Source of the DNA: Candidatus Sulfotelmatobacter sp.
Lineage (GTDB): Bacteria > Acidobacteriota > Terriglobia > Terriglobales > Acidobacteriaceae
Reading direction: 5' to 3'
Length of the DNA: 64,000 nucleotides
Assembly: GCA_030041475.1 (NCBI GenBank)
Contig: JASHNU010000079.1
Span: 112,685 to 176,684 of the forward strand
A model generated the notes under the pieces. It was not told the origin of the DNA. It worked only from the letters and a program-made list of their open reading frames with translations, and searched no databases. The position numbers and the translations under genes are program-made. Shown here piece by piece: positions 19,999 to 28,833 of the stretch (its first letter is position 1; each line of letters starts with the position of its first letter).

Positions 19999-21474
19999 TT
20001 ATTTCCCCGCTACCGCAGCGATCACATCGAACAGAATCCGCGGGCCGCGCCTCACTTCCTCCACGCGAATGCGTTCGTCGTTGCCGTGCTCCGTGTTGCC
20101 TTCCTCATCCGTCGCCGTGTACGGATTGAATCCGTACGCCACCATTCCCAGCGGCCGGTAGCGTTGATTCTCGGTGTATCCGCTGGTGATGTGCGGCACG
20201 ACAGGTGTTCCCGGGAAATACTTGGCCGACACTTCCCGGATGGCGGCAAACAGCGCATTGTCCGTCGGTGAATAGTTCGCCACGCGGAACTCCGCATTCA
20301 GCGGTTCGATTGTCACGTCCGGATCATTCACCACCCGCCGCAGCGCCTCCAGCACAGCCTTCGGATCGCCGCCGGGCAAAATCCGCACATCCAGATTCGC
20401 CCACGCCTCGGGAGGAATCACGTTGGTCTGCTCCGAGCCGCCCAGCATGGTCAGCGAAATCGTGTCGCGGAGCAGAAAATTCAACGACTCGTCCTGCTCG
20501 ATTTCTTGCTGAAATGTCGGCTCTTCGATCGCCTTGCGGATATTGCGATAGTACACCGCCCGGTCCGGCGGCTCGTACGGCGCCATGTCGCGCAGGAACT
20601 CCTCGACGACCGGCAGCACCCGCAGCGGCGTGCGATAAGCCAGGATTCGGTCCAGCGCCCGCACCAGCCGGTTCGGAGCTGAATCGGCGATTGGCCGCGA
20701 ACCATGCCCCGGCCGCCCATGCGCCACCACATGCAGCCAGTACGTGGTCTTCTCGCCCACATCCACACCCACGTATCGCACGCGGCCGTTCTCCAGCAGA
20801 TTCTCCCCTCCCTCGTTGATCAGGAACTCGGCATTCCCGAGCAACTCATGCTGATTCTTGATGAACCAGTCCGTCCCGGTGCCCTCCGCCTCTTCGTCCG
20901 CAACAGCGAGAAAAATCACATCGCGATCCAGCGCCTTCTTCTCGCGCTTCAACATGACCATCGCCACCAGTTGCGCGAGCCCTTCATCCTTCATGTCCTG
21001 CGCGCCCCGGCCCCAGATGTAGCCGTCTCTTATTTCACCGCTGAACGGGGGCACCTTCCAGTGCGCAGCATCGCTGGTCACTACATCCATGTGATTGAGC
21101 AAGATGATGGGCCGCTTTGGCGTGGCGGCGGCAGCGTCGTGCGGAATCCGCGCCCATAAATCCCCGCGGCCCGGGCTGTACTCGAATGCGCGGTTTTCGA
21201 TTCCTTCTTGATCCAGAATCTTTTTGTAGAACGCGACCGCCCGCATCTCGTTGCCCGGAGGATTGGTGGTATCGATGCGCAAATACTCCTGCATCCACGT
21301 CATGGCAAGGTCGGAGTATTCTTGGAGGTGCTCAAGCGAGAGGTGCGCCGACGCAGTGCCGTCGCCCGAACTGGGTTCCGGAGCAGGTTGTTCGGCCAAC
21401 AGCAGCCCGCAACTCAACATCAGCCCACACAACAGCCGCACAGTCGTTTCTAACAATGCGCCCACACCGATCAT
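19999..21474 (-). CDS. M20-family metallopeptidase/deacylase, exported
   Basis: Zinc-dependent amidohydrolase/peptidase of the M20 family, probably periplasmic. After ATG 21474 (MIGVGALLETTVRLL...) comes a hydrophobic signal-like segment. The metal-site motifs are NHMDVV near residue 127, GRGAQDMK near residue 156 and ADEEAEG near residue 191; the dimerisation region has AHGRPGHGSRP, and the last ligand His is in TEHGNDERI near the end. ATG 21474 has AAAGGGGAA upstream; the track start adds 25 residues. Divergent to ompA. Whether it acts on peptides or acylated amino acids is unknown. Confidence 0.88.
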   Translation of the reverse strand: MIGVGALLETTVRLLCGLMLSCGLLLAEQPAPEPSSGDGTASAHLSLEHLQEYSDLAMTWMQEYLRIDTTNPPGNEMRAVAFYKKILDQEGIENRAFEYSPGRGDLWARIPHDAAAATPKRPIILLNHMDVVTSDAAHWKVPPFSGEIRDGYIWGRGAQDMKDEGLAQLVAMVMLKREKKALDRDVIFLAVADEEAEGTGTDWFIKNQHELLGNAEFLINEGGENLLENGRVRYVGVDVGEKTTYWLHVVAHGRPGHGSRPIADSAPNRLVRALDRILAYRTPLRVLPVVEEFLRDMAPYEPPDRAVYYRNIRKAIEEPTFQQEIEQDESLNFLLRDTISLTMLGGSEQTNVIPPEAWANLDVRILPGGDPKAVLEALRRVVNDPDVTIEPLNAEFRVANYSPTDNALFAAIREVSAKYFPGTPVVPHITSGYTENQRYRPLGMVAYGFNPYTATDEEGNTEHGNDERIRVEEVRRGPRILFDVIAAVAGK

Positions 21475-21576
21475 TTCCCCTTTCCCTTGCCCCTGGCTAT
21501 CCACCCCGTAAGATTGCAAAACTCCCTCGATATGAAGCCTTTTTCCCACGCAGTTTTTATATCAGGTTTCCCAAAA

Positions 21577-21629
21577 TTACCTTGCCAGGTAACACCCATC
21601 TTTCTTCCTGATCCCAACAGTACTATAAT
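21577..21629 (+). promoter_or_regulatory. Promoter and inverted repeat ahead of the ompA-like gene
   Basis: A perfect inverted repeat TTACCT-TGCC-AGGTAA (21577-21592) sits about 32 bp upstream of a consensus TATAAT (21624-21629). If transcription starts near 21636, the ompA-like mRNA has a leader of about 240 nt with no gene in it. The spacer 21475-21878 otherwise shows nothing I can name. Confidence 0.5.
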
Positions 21630-21878
21630 GTCTAGGAATATCAATCAGTTAGCTGATTCACTACAGGGCCGGCTTTGGCATCCTACCTGTATGAGGAAAT
21701 GCAGGGTGTTTGCCTTAGATGGCACCCGGAAAATGGCCAGGCGATGCGTCAGCGCCGGCCGGCACAGCAAAACAGCTCTGCTTTCTTACTTTAAAGGGGA
21801 CGCAATCAAAATTTCGCGCGTTTTACGCGCTCCCGGGTTGGAGCCCAAAACGCTCCCCCAAACTTGGAGGAAGTTATC

Positions 21879-22739
21879 ATGAACCACCGCCTGTTGATCG
21901 CTCTGCCGCTGGCTGCCGTGCTCGCTGTTCCGGCCATTGCGCAGACCACCTCGTCTACACAGAATCAGCCTGCCGCGCAGGCCGCGACTTCAACCGACAC
22001 CGCGACCGGCAAAGCCCCGCTCACGCCTCCGTCGCGCGAAGGTTTTTGGGGACGCATCAATCCCTTCGCCCGCAAGAAGTACGTACAGCGCCAGACCGAG
22101 CCGATTCGCGACCGCGTCAACGAACTCGATGAGCTGACCTCGGCGAATACCAGGAACATCAAAGACACCGACGCTCGTGCCCAGGCCGGCATCAAACTCG
22201 CCTCCGACAAGGCCGACCAGGCCGATCAGCACGCCGTCGACGCCGGCAACAAAGCCACCATGGCGCAGAACACCGCCAACCAGGTCACCACTCGCGTCCA
22301 GACTGTCGAGAACGTGGTCAGCAACATCGACCAGTACAAGGCCTCGAACCAGACCGAAATCCGCTTCCGTCCCGGCCAGACCATGCTGAGCAAGAACGCC
22401 AAGGACGCCATTGATCAGATGGCCACCACGGTGAAGGGACAGCGCGGCTACATCTTCGAAGTGCAGGGCTTCTCCTCTGGCAAGGGGCAGGCCGCCATCA
22501 CCGCTTCGCAGAAGATGGCTGAGTCCGTGGTCCGCTATCTCGTGCTCAACCACGACATTCCGGTCTACCGCATTTATCTCGTCGGGATGGGCAATGCGCC
22601 GACCTCCGATGAGACCGCCAAGACCAAGCCCGTGGCCGGAGGCCGCGTTGAAATCAGCCTGCTGAAGAACGACCTGGAGCAGCTCTCCGCCAACACCGGA
22701 GCGCCGATGTCCAGTGATCAGTCGCAGCAGCCGAAGTAA
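21879..22739 (+). CDS. OmpA-family outer-membrane/peptidoglycan-associated protein
   Basis: 286 residues: signal peptide (MNHRLLIALPLAAVLAVPAIAQ), a Ser/Thr/Ala linker, a helical heptad-like region (residues ~70-150, rich in DKADQADQHAVDAGNK-type repeats, likely coiled coil) and a C-terminal OmpA-like peptidoglycan-binding domain (FRPGQTMLSKNAKDAIDQMA ... VYRIYLVGMGNAP). There is no N-terminal beta-barrel, so it is more like a lipoprotein-less, coiled-coil OmpA_C protein. GGAGG at 21866 fixes the start at 21879. A strong terminator follows at 22855. Confidence 0.8.
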   Translation: MNHRLLIALPLAAVLAVPAIAQTTSSTQNQPAAQAATSTDTATGKAPLTPPSREGFWGRINPFARKKYVQRQTEPIRDRVNELDELTSANTRNIKDTDARAQAGIKLASDKADQADQHAVDAGNKATMAQNTANQVTTRVQTVENVVSNIDQYKASNQTEIRFRPGQTMLSKNAKDAIDQMATTVKGQRGYIFEVQGFSSGKGQAAITASQKMAESVVRYLVLNHDIPVYRIYLVGMGNAPTSDETAKTKPVAGGRVEISLLKNDLEQLSANTGAPMSSDQSQQPK

Positions 22740-22854
22740 GTGATGTGAGAAGCGCGGCTCTGGCCGTGTCCTTCCGCACCACCGTGGAAGCGCAGCCCTT
22801 TAGGGCCGCGTAAGTTCGAAACCAAGGGCACCTCGCCCAGTCCCTCCCCGGAAG

Positions 22855-22885
22855 AAAGCCCTTCGCGCAAGCGAGGGGCTTTTTG
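22855..22885 (+). terminator. Rho-independent terminator
   Basis: AAGCCCTTCGC-GCAA-GCGAGGGGCTT followed by a T run: an 11-bp stem with one mismatch or wobble, tetraloop and U tract, about 115 bp after the ompA-like stop. Confidence 0.85.
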
Positions 22886-22971
22886 CTTCTGATGGAGATG
22901 ACTCTTCAGCATGTACGAGGCTCAGCCCCGTCGCCAGCCTGAGCAAGCGCAGGGAGTCGAACGGGGCGCAA

Positions 22972-23000
22972 CGTGAAAGCCCGGCACGGAAGCCTCGGGT
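22972..23000. repeat. Partial REP-like element (GTGAAAGCCCGGCACGG)
   Basis: Shares the core TGAAAGCCCGGCACGG with the fuller copies at 56558 and 63895, but its palindrome is degraded. It lies in the 472-bp spacer between the ompA-like gene and the response regulator, where I see no gene. Confidence 0.6.
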
Positions 23001-23211
23001 AGCAGCGGCAAGAGCCGCAGGAGCGGGTAAAGGCGGCACAATTCCACGCCGAATCGCCTGCGACCGCGGTAATTGGCCGCGCAAGTGCACATTCGTAATT
23101 TGAAAGCCGTCCCCTGCACGCGCAGAATCGAAACTGCCCACCACTTCCGTCTCGCGTCATCCGACGCGGCTCGCGCAAGTTCGCTCTGGCCGGAGAAAAC
23201 GAACCAGCATC

Positions 23212-23640
23212 ATGTCTCGCGCAAAAGCGACCATCCTCTGTATCGACGACCACTGGAGCGGACTTATCGGCCGCAAGATGCTCCTCGAACAGAGCGGCTA
23301 TGAAGTCCTCGAAGCCATCGACGGCACCGAAGGCCTAAGGCTATTCGCCTCGCGCCCGGTCGATGCCGTCGTCCTCGACTACCAGATGCCCGGCATGAAT
23401 GGCGACCAGGTCGCGGCGAAAATGAAGCGGCTGAAATCGACCGTTCCCATCATGCTCTTGTCGGCCTACGGACCTCTGCCCAAGAGCAAGCTGCGCTCGG
23501 TCGATACATTCGTTTCGAAATCCCAGCCGCCCGACACGCTCTTATCCGCGCTCCACGACTTGCTCGACAATCGCTCCAAACCGTTCTTTTCGCGCTGGCT
23601 CGATCACTGGAAGCATCGCAATCAGGTGGTGATCCAATGA
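23212..23640 (+). CDS. Single-domain response regulator
   Basis: Receiver domain protein (142 aa) without an output domain. Acidic pocket CIDDH at residues 10-14, phospho-acceptor Asp in VVLDYQMPGMNG near residue 55, and conserved Lys in FVSKSQPP near residue 103 are all present. A basic C-terminal extension (RWLDHWKHRN) follows. It heads a run of small same-strand genes, including a zinc-ribbon protein and two PilZ-like proteins, which suggests a role in motility or envelope signalling; no cognate kinase is adjacent. Confidence 0.85.
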   Translation: MSRAKATILCIDDHWSGLIGRKMLLEQSGYEVLEAIDGTEGLRLFASRPVDAVVLDYQMPGMNGDQVAAKMKRLKSTVPIMLLSAYGPLPKSKLRSVDTFVSKSQPPDTLLSALHDLLDNRSKPFFSRWLDHWKHRNQVVIQ

Positions 23641-23650
23641 AGGTGACCCA

Positions 23651-23854
23651 ATGAATTTTTTCAGACAGCTTCTCGGACAAGGTTGCACGCACCGCTTTTC
23701 CTGGCCGCGCATCGACGACCAGGGCCGCCACTACCAGATCTGCCTGTGCTGCGGCACCGTCTTCGAATATGACTGGGAATTGATGCGCCGCACCGGGCGG
23801 CTGCTGGCCGCAGCCGTCCAGCATGCGTGGCATGCCCATACTTTGCCGCACTAA
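23651..23854 (+). CDS. Small zinc-ribbon-like protein (CxH ... CxxCG), 67 aa
   Basis: A 67-residue protein with CTHRFSWPR at residues 12-20 and QICLCCGTVFEYDW at residues 29-42. The spaced Cys/His pairs look like a zinc site. I recall similar short proteins being common in acidobacteria, but no function is assigned. It starts 10 bp after the response-regulator stop, so it is probably co-transcribed. Confidence 0.65.
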   Translation: MNFFRQLLGQGCTHRFSWPRIDDQGRHYQICLCCGTVFEYDWELMRRTGRLLAAAVQHAWHAHTLPH

Positions 23855-23920
23855 GGCCGTCGCCTCAGCATCCCCGTTCCGCGCCTCGTCTTCGTCACGT
23901 AACGCTTCGTCGGACAACTT

Positions 23921-24334
23921 ATGTCGCAATTCTCACAGTCCCGCCAGCAACGACGTGCCCCACGCGTAAATCTGCGCAGCCCGCTCTCCGTCACCCTTCG
24001 CCTGGAAAATGGGCGTCAGATTTTCGCCAAGCTCCATCGCCTCTCCATCACCGGAGGACTTATCGAACTCGGCACCTGCGTCGAAGAGCGGGTCTGGGTG
24101 GGCCTGACCATCTTTCTCAACTCCGGCGCGATCCACCCCACTGCGGAAATGATGTTCCCCATGCGCGGCGGCGACGGATACATGCAGCCCTTCCGCATCA
24201 CGCGCCTGCGCGCCGACGAACTCCACCTGCTCGACCGCGAAATCACCGAGTTGCGCAAACAGACCATTGCGCCGGCGAACTCGGGCCACGGCGTGGGTTT
24301 CCGCCCGCCGCATTTCTATCTCGAGTCCACCTGA
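23921..24334 (+). CDS. PilZ-domain-like protein
   Basis: 137 residues with the PilZ-type N-terminus RRAPRVNLRSPLSVTL and the second conserved element LSITGGLIELG, which resemble the c-di-GMP binding RxxxR and (D/N)xSxxG motifs. Here the second motif reads ITGG, so c-di-GMP binding may be altered. It is followed by a related protein at 24503. Role unknown; c-di-GMP-dependent control of surface structures is the usual guess. Confidence 0.65.
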   Translation: MSQFSQSRQQRRAPRVNLRSPLSVTLRLENGRQIFAKLHRLSITGGLIELGTCVEERVWVGLTIFLNSGAIHPTAEMMFPMRGGDGYMQPFRITRLRADELHLLDREITELRKQTIAPANSGHGVGFRPPHFYLEST

Positions 24335-24502
24335 GATCTCCGACCAGGCCCTGCCAACGATCCCCGGGGAGGCGAAATAAGCGATACGGAGCGTTTGCAA
24401 ACCAGCCTTCTCGCCGTTGCCGGTGATGACCACCGTTCTAGGTAACTGGCACTCTGCCCCTCCTTCCGTAACCTTTCTACAGCCCTGGCGCACGAGCCAT
24501 AC

Positions 24503-25018
24503 TTGGCGAAGCCCATGCCCCCAATTGGTCAATACGCTGCTCAATCGCCCTCGTGTTGGCGCAGCCCGCGCGTACAGCCCGCGGACACGACTCCCGCCGT
24601 CCTGCGCATGGCGGACGGCACCAGCTCGCGCGGGACTTTGCAGACAATTTCTCTCACTGGCGGCCTGCTCGACGTCTCCAGCATTCTGGACCGCGGCTTG
24701 CGCGTCAAACTCATGTTCCTGACCCAGACCGGCCCCGTCACCGGCGCCGCCGAGATGCTGAACCCGGTTTCCCCGACCCAGCAGCCCTTCCGGTTCGTGG
24801 CGCTCGAACAAGGCGACCAGCGCAGGCTGCGAGCCGTTGTGGAATCCCAGTTGCTCCCCCCGGATGCCTGGATCGAGAAATATCGCGCCGCGATGTTCGG
24901 GCAAAATGTCTCTCAGCATCCCCTGCGCCGCAAAATCTTCCGCGCCCTGCTCGCATCGCTCGCCGTGGCAGCTCTTTTCCTGGGCGGCACTCTCTGCTTC
25001 CTCAGCATTTATCGCTGA
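24503..25018 (+). CDS. PilZ-like protein with C-terminal membrane anchor
   Basis: 171 residues. The central part (VLRMADGTSSRGTLQTISLTGGLLDVSS) resembles the preceding PilZ-like protein, including SLTGG, and the C-terminus has one membrane helix (LLASLAVAALFLGGTLCFL). The N-terminal RxxxR motif is not clear. The start may be TTG 24503 or ATG 24515. Probably a diverged paralogue of 23921-24334. Confidence 0.55.
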   Translation: MAKPMPPIGQYAAQSPSCWRSPRVQPADTTPAVLRMADGTSSRGTLQTISLTGGLLDVSSILDRGLRVKLMFLTQTGPVTGAAEMLNPVSPTQQPFRFVALEQGDQRRLRAVVESQLLPPDAWIEKYRAAMFGQNVSQHPLRRKIFRALLASLAVAALFLGGTLCFLSIYR

Positions 25019-25169
25019 AAACTGACCCCGGCGCTGCCCCACCCTTCCGCGATTTCCAAACAGACGAAGAACGGCCCTTCCATGACGTGATCGAGGAACC
25101 TCCTCTTGAAACGCGCCGCACCTCGCCTGCCGTTCTATACTGCTGCCATCACAGGAGCCCGAGGCGCGA

Positions 25170-26426
25170 GTGGAACTCTACCGTTGGCTGCCGCCCGAAG
25201 CCGTCAAGATCATCCTCGTCCTGTTCCTGTCCTTTCTTGTCGGCCTGGAACGTGAAGAGCACAAAACCGGCGGCTTCTATGGCTTTGGCGGCGTCCGTAC
25301 CTTCCCGCTCATTGGACTCCTCGGATACTCCATCGCACTGATTTCCGGCACCCAACTTCTTCCCGTGGCCCTCGGATTCCTGGTGGTCGGCAGCTTTCTT
25401 CTGCTGTCGTATTGGCACAAGCTCGGCCAGACTGAAGACGCGGGCATCACCTCTGAGATGTCCGGCCTGTCCATCTATCTGGTTGGCGCCCTCGTCTCCT
25501 ATAACCACTTGTGGATCGCCACGGCCCTGAGCGTGGCGAATCTGCTGCTGCTTGAATTGAAGACTTTCCTGGAGCGTCTCGCCACTCGCATCGCACCGCA
25601 GGAATTCCTCACCTTCGCCAAGTTTCTGCTGCTTACGGCCGTCATTCTGCCCATTCTGCCGAACCAGGAGTTCGGCCGCTTCCAGCTTAATCCGTTCAAG
25701 ACGTGGCTTGTCGTAGTGGCCGTGAGCACGGTCTCCTATGGCAGCTATGTGCTGCAGAAACTCACGAAAGAACAGGGCGGGGTCGTGCTCGCCGCCCTGC
25801 TTGGCGGCGCCTACTCTTCCACGGTTGTCACCGTCGCCATGTCGCGACGCGCGGCCCGCGAGCAGCGCCCTCACCTGTTTGCCGGCGGCATCCTGATCGC
25901 CTCCGGAGTCATGTATCTGCGCCTCACCGCTCTCCTGCTTCTTTTCAACCGTCAACTCGGTAGGATGCTCATGCCGTCGTTTCTTGTCCTGGCCGCAATC
26001 GCCATCGCCACAGGATGGCTTTGGTCCCGCCGCCCCGATGCGGTCTCTACTCAGATCAAACGCGAATTCGAGCCCCCGAACCCACTCGAACTGAGGGCCG
26101 CATTTCTCTTTGCAGCGTTTTTTCTGGCGATGGTCATCACCACGCAGCTGGTCACGACTTATCTTGGGCACGCCGCAGTCAAGATTCTCGCCGCCATCAT
26201 GGGAGTCACCGACGTCGATCCCTTCATCATGGGTATGACTCAGGCCGCCGGGTCGCTTACGCCTTTCAACGTCGCTGCCGGAGCAGTTCTTATCGCGGCT
26301 GCCAGCAACAATCTGGTCAAGGGCATCTACTCTTTCTGCCTCGCCGACCGCAAAACCGGCACGCAGAGCCTTCCACTTCTCGTCGCCCTCGCTGCCGCAG
26401 GTCTGGTGCCGCTGTTGCGGCTATAA
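25170..26426 (+). CDS. MgtC/SapB-DUF4010 family membrane protein
   Basis: 418-residue inner-membrane protein. The N-terminal half resembles MgtC (FLSFLVGLEREEH, GVRTFPLIGLLGY), and the C-terminal half is the DUF4010 region (GGAYSSTVVTVAMSRRA; PFIMGMTQAAGS). About 11-12 hydrophobic segments. Starts at GTG 25170. Function is unknown; the family is sometimes linked to magnesium or acid stress through MgtC, which remains inference here. Confidence 0.8.
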   Translation: MELYRWLPPEAVKIILVLFLSFLVGLEREEHKTGGFYGFGGVRTFPLIGLLGYSIALISGTQLLPVALGFLVVGSFLLLSYWHKLGQTEDAGITSEMSGLSIYLVGALVSYNHLWIATALSVANLLLLELKTFLERLATRIAPQEFLTFAKFLLLTAVILPILPNQEFGRFQLNPFKTWLVVVAVSTVSYGSYVLQKLTKEQGGVVLAALLGGAYSSTVVTVAMSRRAAREQRPHLFAGGILIASGVMYLRLTALLLLFNRQLGRMLMPSFLVLAAIAIATGWLWSRRPDAVSTQIKREFEPPNPLELRAAFLFAAFFLAMVITTQLVTTYLGHAAVKILAAIMGVTDVDPFIMGMTQAAGSLTPFNVAAGAVLIAAASNNLVKGIYSFCLADRKTGTQSLPLLVALAAAGLVPLLRL

Positions 26427-26492
26427 TCGCATCCGTTTGATTCCCCGAGATCCCGCGACTAGAATTTCCTCACCACATTCCTGGGGTTCACG

Positions 26493-28133
26493 ATGAAACG
26501 TCTTATCTTCAAGCATCTCGCCTGGATTCTTCTCGTTTCTGTTTCCTTCACTCTCATCGCCGCCGCGGACGACGACGACAAGAATCACCATCACCACGAA
26601 GACCTCAACGAAGCGCAGCTCGGGACAGTCCACTTCCCGGTCACTTGCGCCCCGGCCGTGCTGAAGCCGTTCGAGCGCGGCGTCGCGCTTCTGCACTCGT
26701 TCTGGTATGAGGAGGCTGAGAAAGAATTCCTCGAGATCGCCAAGGACGATCCCCAATGCGCCATGGCTCACTGGGGGATCGCGATGAGTATTTGGCATCA
26801 GCTGTGGAATGTCCCCGACGCTACGGTCAACACTCGCGGCCTTGAACAGGTCAAAATTGCCGAAAGGCTCGCAGGCAAGGCGACACCGCGCGAACAACTG
26901 TACATTCGCGCCATTTATGCCTACTTCGCCGACTCCGACAAGCTCGACCACGACGCTCGCGCCAAGGCCTATTCCGACGAGATGAAGAAAGTCTACGATT
27001 CCTATCCCGACGATCACGAGGCCGCCGCGTTTTACGCCCTGTCGCTGCTCGCCTCCGAGCCGCACCACGACGCCACGTTCGCCAATCGCAAGCAGGCCGC
27101 GGCCATTCTCGAAAAGCTTTTCGCCATCGAGCCAGATCACCCTGGCGTGGCCCATTACCTGATCCACGCCTACGACAAGCCGCAACTGGCAGAACTCGGC
27201 ATTCCCGCCGCCCGCCGCTATGCCGAGATTGCGCCCGCTTCGCCGCACGCCCTGCACATGCCCTCGCACATCTTCGCCCGAGTCGGCGATTGGCCGGACG
27301 ACATCAAGTCCAACCTCGCCTCCATCGCCGCCACCCGCAAAAGCGCCGCCATGCACATGGGCGGCGAAGGCCATCAGTTCCACGCCATGGACTTCCTCTT
27401 CTACGCCTACATGCAGAGCGGTCGCGAGTCCGACGCCCGCGCTCTGATGGAAGAAGTCAACAGCATGCCTGTGATGCACGACATGTACGGCCTGGGATTC
27501 GACCCGCACCTGGCCACCGAGGCGAACTTCGCGGCGCTCTATCCGCTCGAAATGCGCGATTGGGCCACTGCAGCCGCGCTCACCCCGGCAAACGTTCCCG
27601 GCACCGCCGAAGACTCTTTCAGCTATTGGGCCAAGGCGATCGGCGCCGCGCATCTTCATCAGACCGACGAAGTGCGCAAGGACGTCAGCGCCATTCAGGC
27701 CATTCACCAGAAATTTGTGGACGAGAAGAAAAGCGATTTTGCCGAAGGAACGGAAAACGATCTGAATCAAGCCCGCGCGTGGCTCGCGTTTTCCGAAGGC
27801 AAGTATGACGATGCCGTCGCAATTCTGCGCCCCATGGCCGACAAGGAAGAGGCCCTCGGCGACGAACCGCAAGGCATTCCCTCGCGCGAGATGATTGCTG
27901 AAATCCTGCTCGAAGCAAAGCGCCCGCAGCAGGCTCTCGCTGAATATCAGGCCGACCTGAAGTTCAGCCCTAACCGCTTCAACGGACTCTACGGCGCCGC
28001 CCGCGCCGCCGAAGCCGCCGGTCGGCCAAGCGATGCGAACGAATACTACGCATTGCTGGTGAAGACCTGCGAGAGCGGAAATTCGACGCGTCCGGAGTTA
28101 AGCCACGCAAGGGAATTGCTGGCGAAGAAGTAG
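26493..28133 (+). CDS. Exported TPR protein with His/Asp-rich N-terminus
   Basis: 546 residues: signal peptide (ends TLIAAA), an acidic/His cluster DDDDKNHHHHED that could bind metal, then TPR-like repeats (LHSFWYEEAEKEFLEIAKDDP, MAHWGIAMSIWH) and a C-terminal TPR (QALAEYQADLKFSPN). It resembles a group of acidobacterial secreted TPR proteins of unknown role. Single gene, start at ATG 26493. Confidence 0.78.
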   Translation: MKRLIFKHLAWILLVSVSFTLIAAADDDDKNHHHHEDLNEAQLGTVHFPVTCAPAVLKPFERGVALLHSFWYEEAEKEFLEIAKDDPQCAMAHWGIAMSIWHQLWNVPDATVNTRGLEQVKIAERLAGKATPREQLYIRAIYAYFADSDKLDHDARAKAYSDEMKKVYDSYPDDHEAAAFYALSLLASEPHHDATFANRKQAAAILEKLFAIEPDHPGVAHYLIHAYDKPQLAELGIPAARRYAEIAPASPHALHMPSHIFARVGDWPDDIKSNLASIAATRKSAAMHMGGEGHQFHAMDFLFYAYMQSGRESDARALMEEVNSMPVMHDMYGLGFDPHLATEANFAALYPLEMRDWATAAALTPANVPGTAEDSFSYWAKAIGAAHLHQTDEVRKDVSAIQAIHQKFVDEKKSDFAEGTENDLNQARAWLAFSEGKYDDAVAILRPMADKEEALGDEPQGIPSREMIAEILLEAKRPQQALAEYQADLKFSPNRFNGLYGAARAAEAAGRPSDANEYYALLVKTCESGNSTRPELSHARELLAKK

Positions 28134-28143
28134 TTTTCGAATT

Positions 28144-28170
28144 GTCATTCTGAGCGCAGTCGGAGAATCC
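28144..28170. repeat. GTCATYCYGAG-type intergenic repeat
   Basis: GTCATTCTGAGCGCAGTCGG..., one of several copies of a dispersed element of the form GTCATCCTGAGCGAAGCGAGGGATC. Others are at 28748, 37035, 48173, 52899 and 53746. Confidence 0.6.
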
Positions 28171-28728
28171 CTAGCCTCGGCTGAACACCATCTTCCCAAT
28201 CAGTGCCGCCAGCATTGCCAGCGTCCCCAAGAAAGCCTGATACTCGCGGTGCTTCCAATACAACTCGAAGGAGAATCGTCCAGACTCCGTTGAAGGAGCT
28301 GGCGTCATCCTCGGCCACATCCGCGGCACCCGTCGCGCATAATCCTCAAACTCGGGAAACTTCTCCTGCAGAAATGCCTCTTCGCTGCGAATCACCGGAA
28401 GATAAATGGCGAAGAACATCGCGACCAGCGCGATCCCGATCCACCAGCTTCGTGCCGCGACCGCAAATCCAATACCGATCAACAGCGATCCCAAATACAG
28501 CGGATTTCGCGTGTACGCGTACGGGCCCGAAGTCGCGAGCGCTTCATTTTTGCGCACGTGCCCCGAAGCCAGCGTCCGAATCAGCAACCCCGGCACAATC
28601 AGCACCGCTCCGACCGCGATCGACCGCCACGTTGGCCGCGCCAGCCAGAAATACAGCAGCGCAAACGCGAAACCCAGCGGCACGCGGATACGCCGCGCGA
28701 CTTGTGACCACTTAGCCATGCCTTGCAT
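28171..28728 (-). CDS. Isoprenylcysteine carboxyl methyltransferase-like membrane protein
   Basis: 185 residues, 4-5 membrane segments, with the family signature GPYAYTRNPLYLGSLLIGIG near residue 88 and SEEAFLQEKFPEFEDYARRVP near residue 133, the AdoMet-binding region of ICMT/PEMT-like methyltransferases. The bacterial substrate is unknown since bacteria lack prenylated CaaX proteins. It is separated by about 100 bp, including a repeat, from the waaC end of the LPS operon. Confidence 0.82.
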   Translation of the reverse strand: MQGMAKWSQVARRIRVPLGFAFALLYFWLARPTWRSIAVGAVLIVPGLLIRTLASGHVRKNEALATSGPYAYTRNPLYLGSLLIGIGFAVAARSWWIGIALVAMFFAIYLPVIRSEEAFLQEKFPEFEDYARRVPRMWPRMTPAPSTESGRFSFELYWKHREYQAFLGTLAMLAALIGKMVFSRG

Positions 28729-28747
28729 TCCGCTCTAAATAAGCCTT

Positions 28748-28812
28748 GTCATCCCGAGTGAAGCAGTGCGATTGGCGTTTTCAATCGCACTGCGAAGTCG
28801 AGGGACCCGCTT
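28748..28812. repeat. GTCATCCCGAG repeat with internal hairpin
   Basis: GTCATCCCGAGTGAAGCA then GTGCGATTG-GCGTTTT-CAATCGCAC, then CGAGGGACC. This is the dispersed repeat extended by a strong central stem. Confidence 0.6.
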
Positions 28813-28833
28813 GTGGAAACGCCCAGATGCTCT

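Noticed and set aside
21625-21878. c-di-GMP riboswitch in the ompA-like leader
   Set aside because: The conserved core sequences of the GEMM-I class could not be found.
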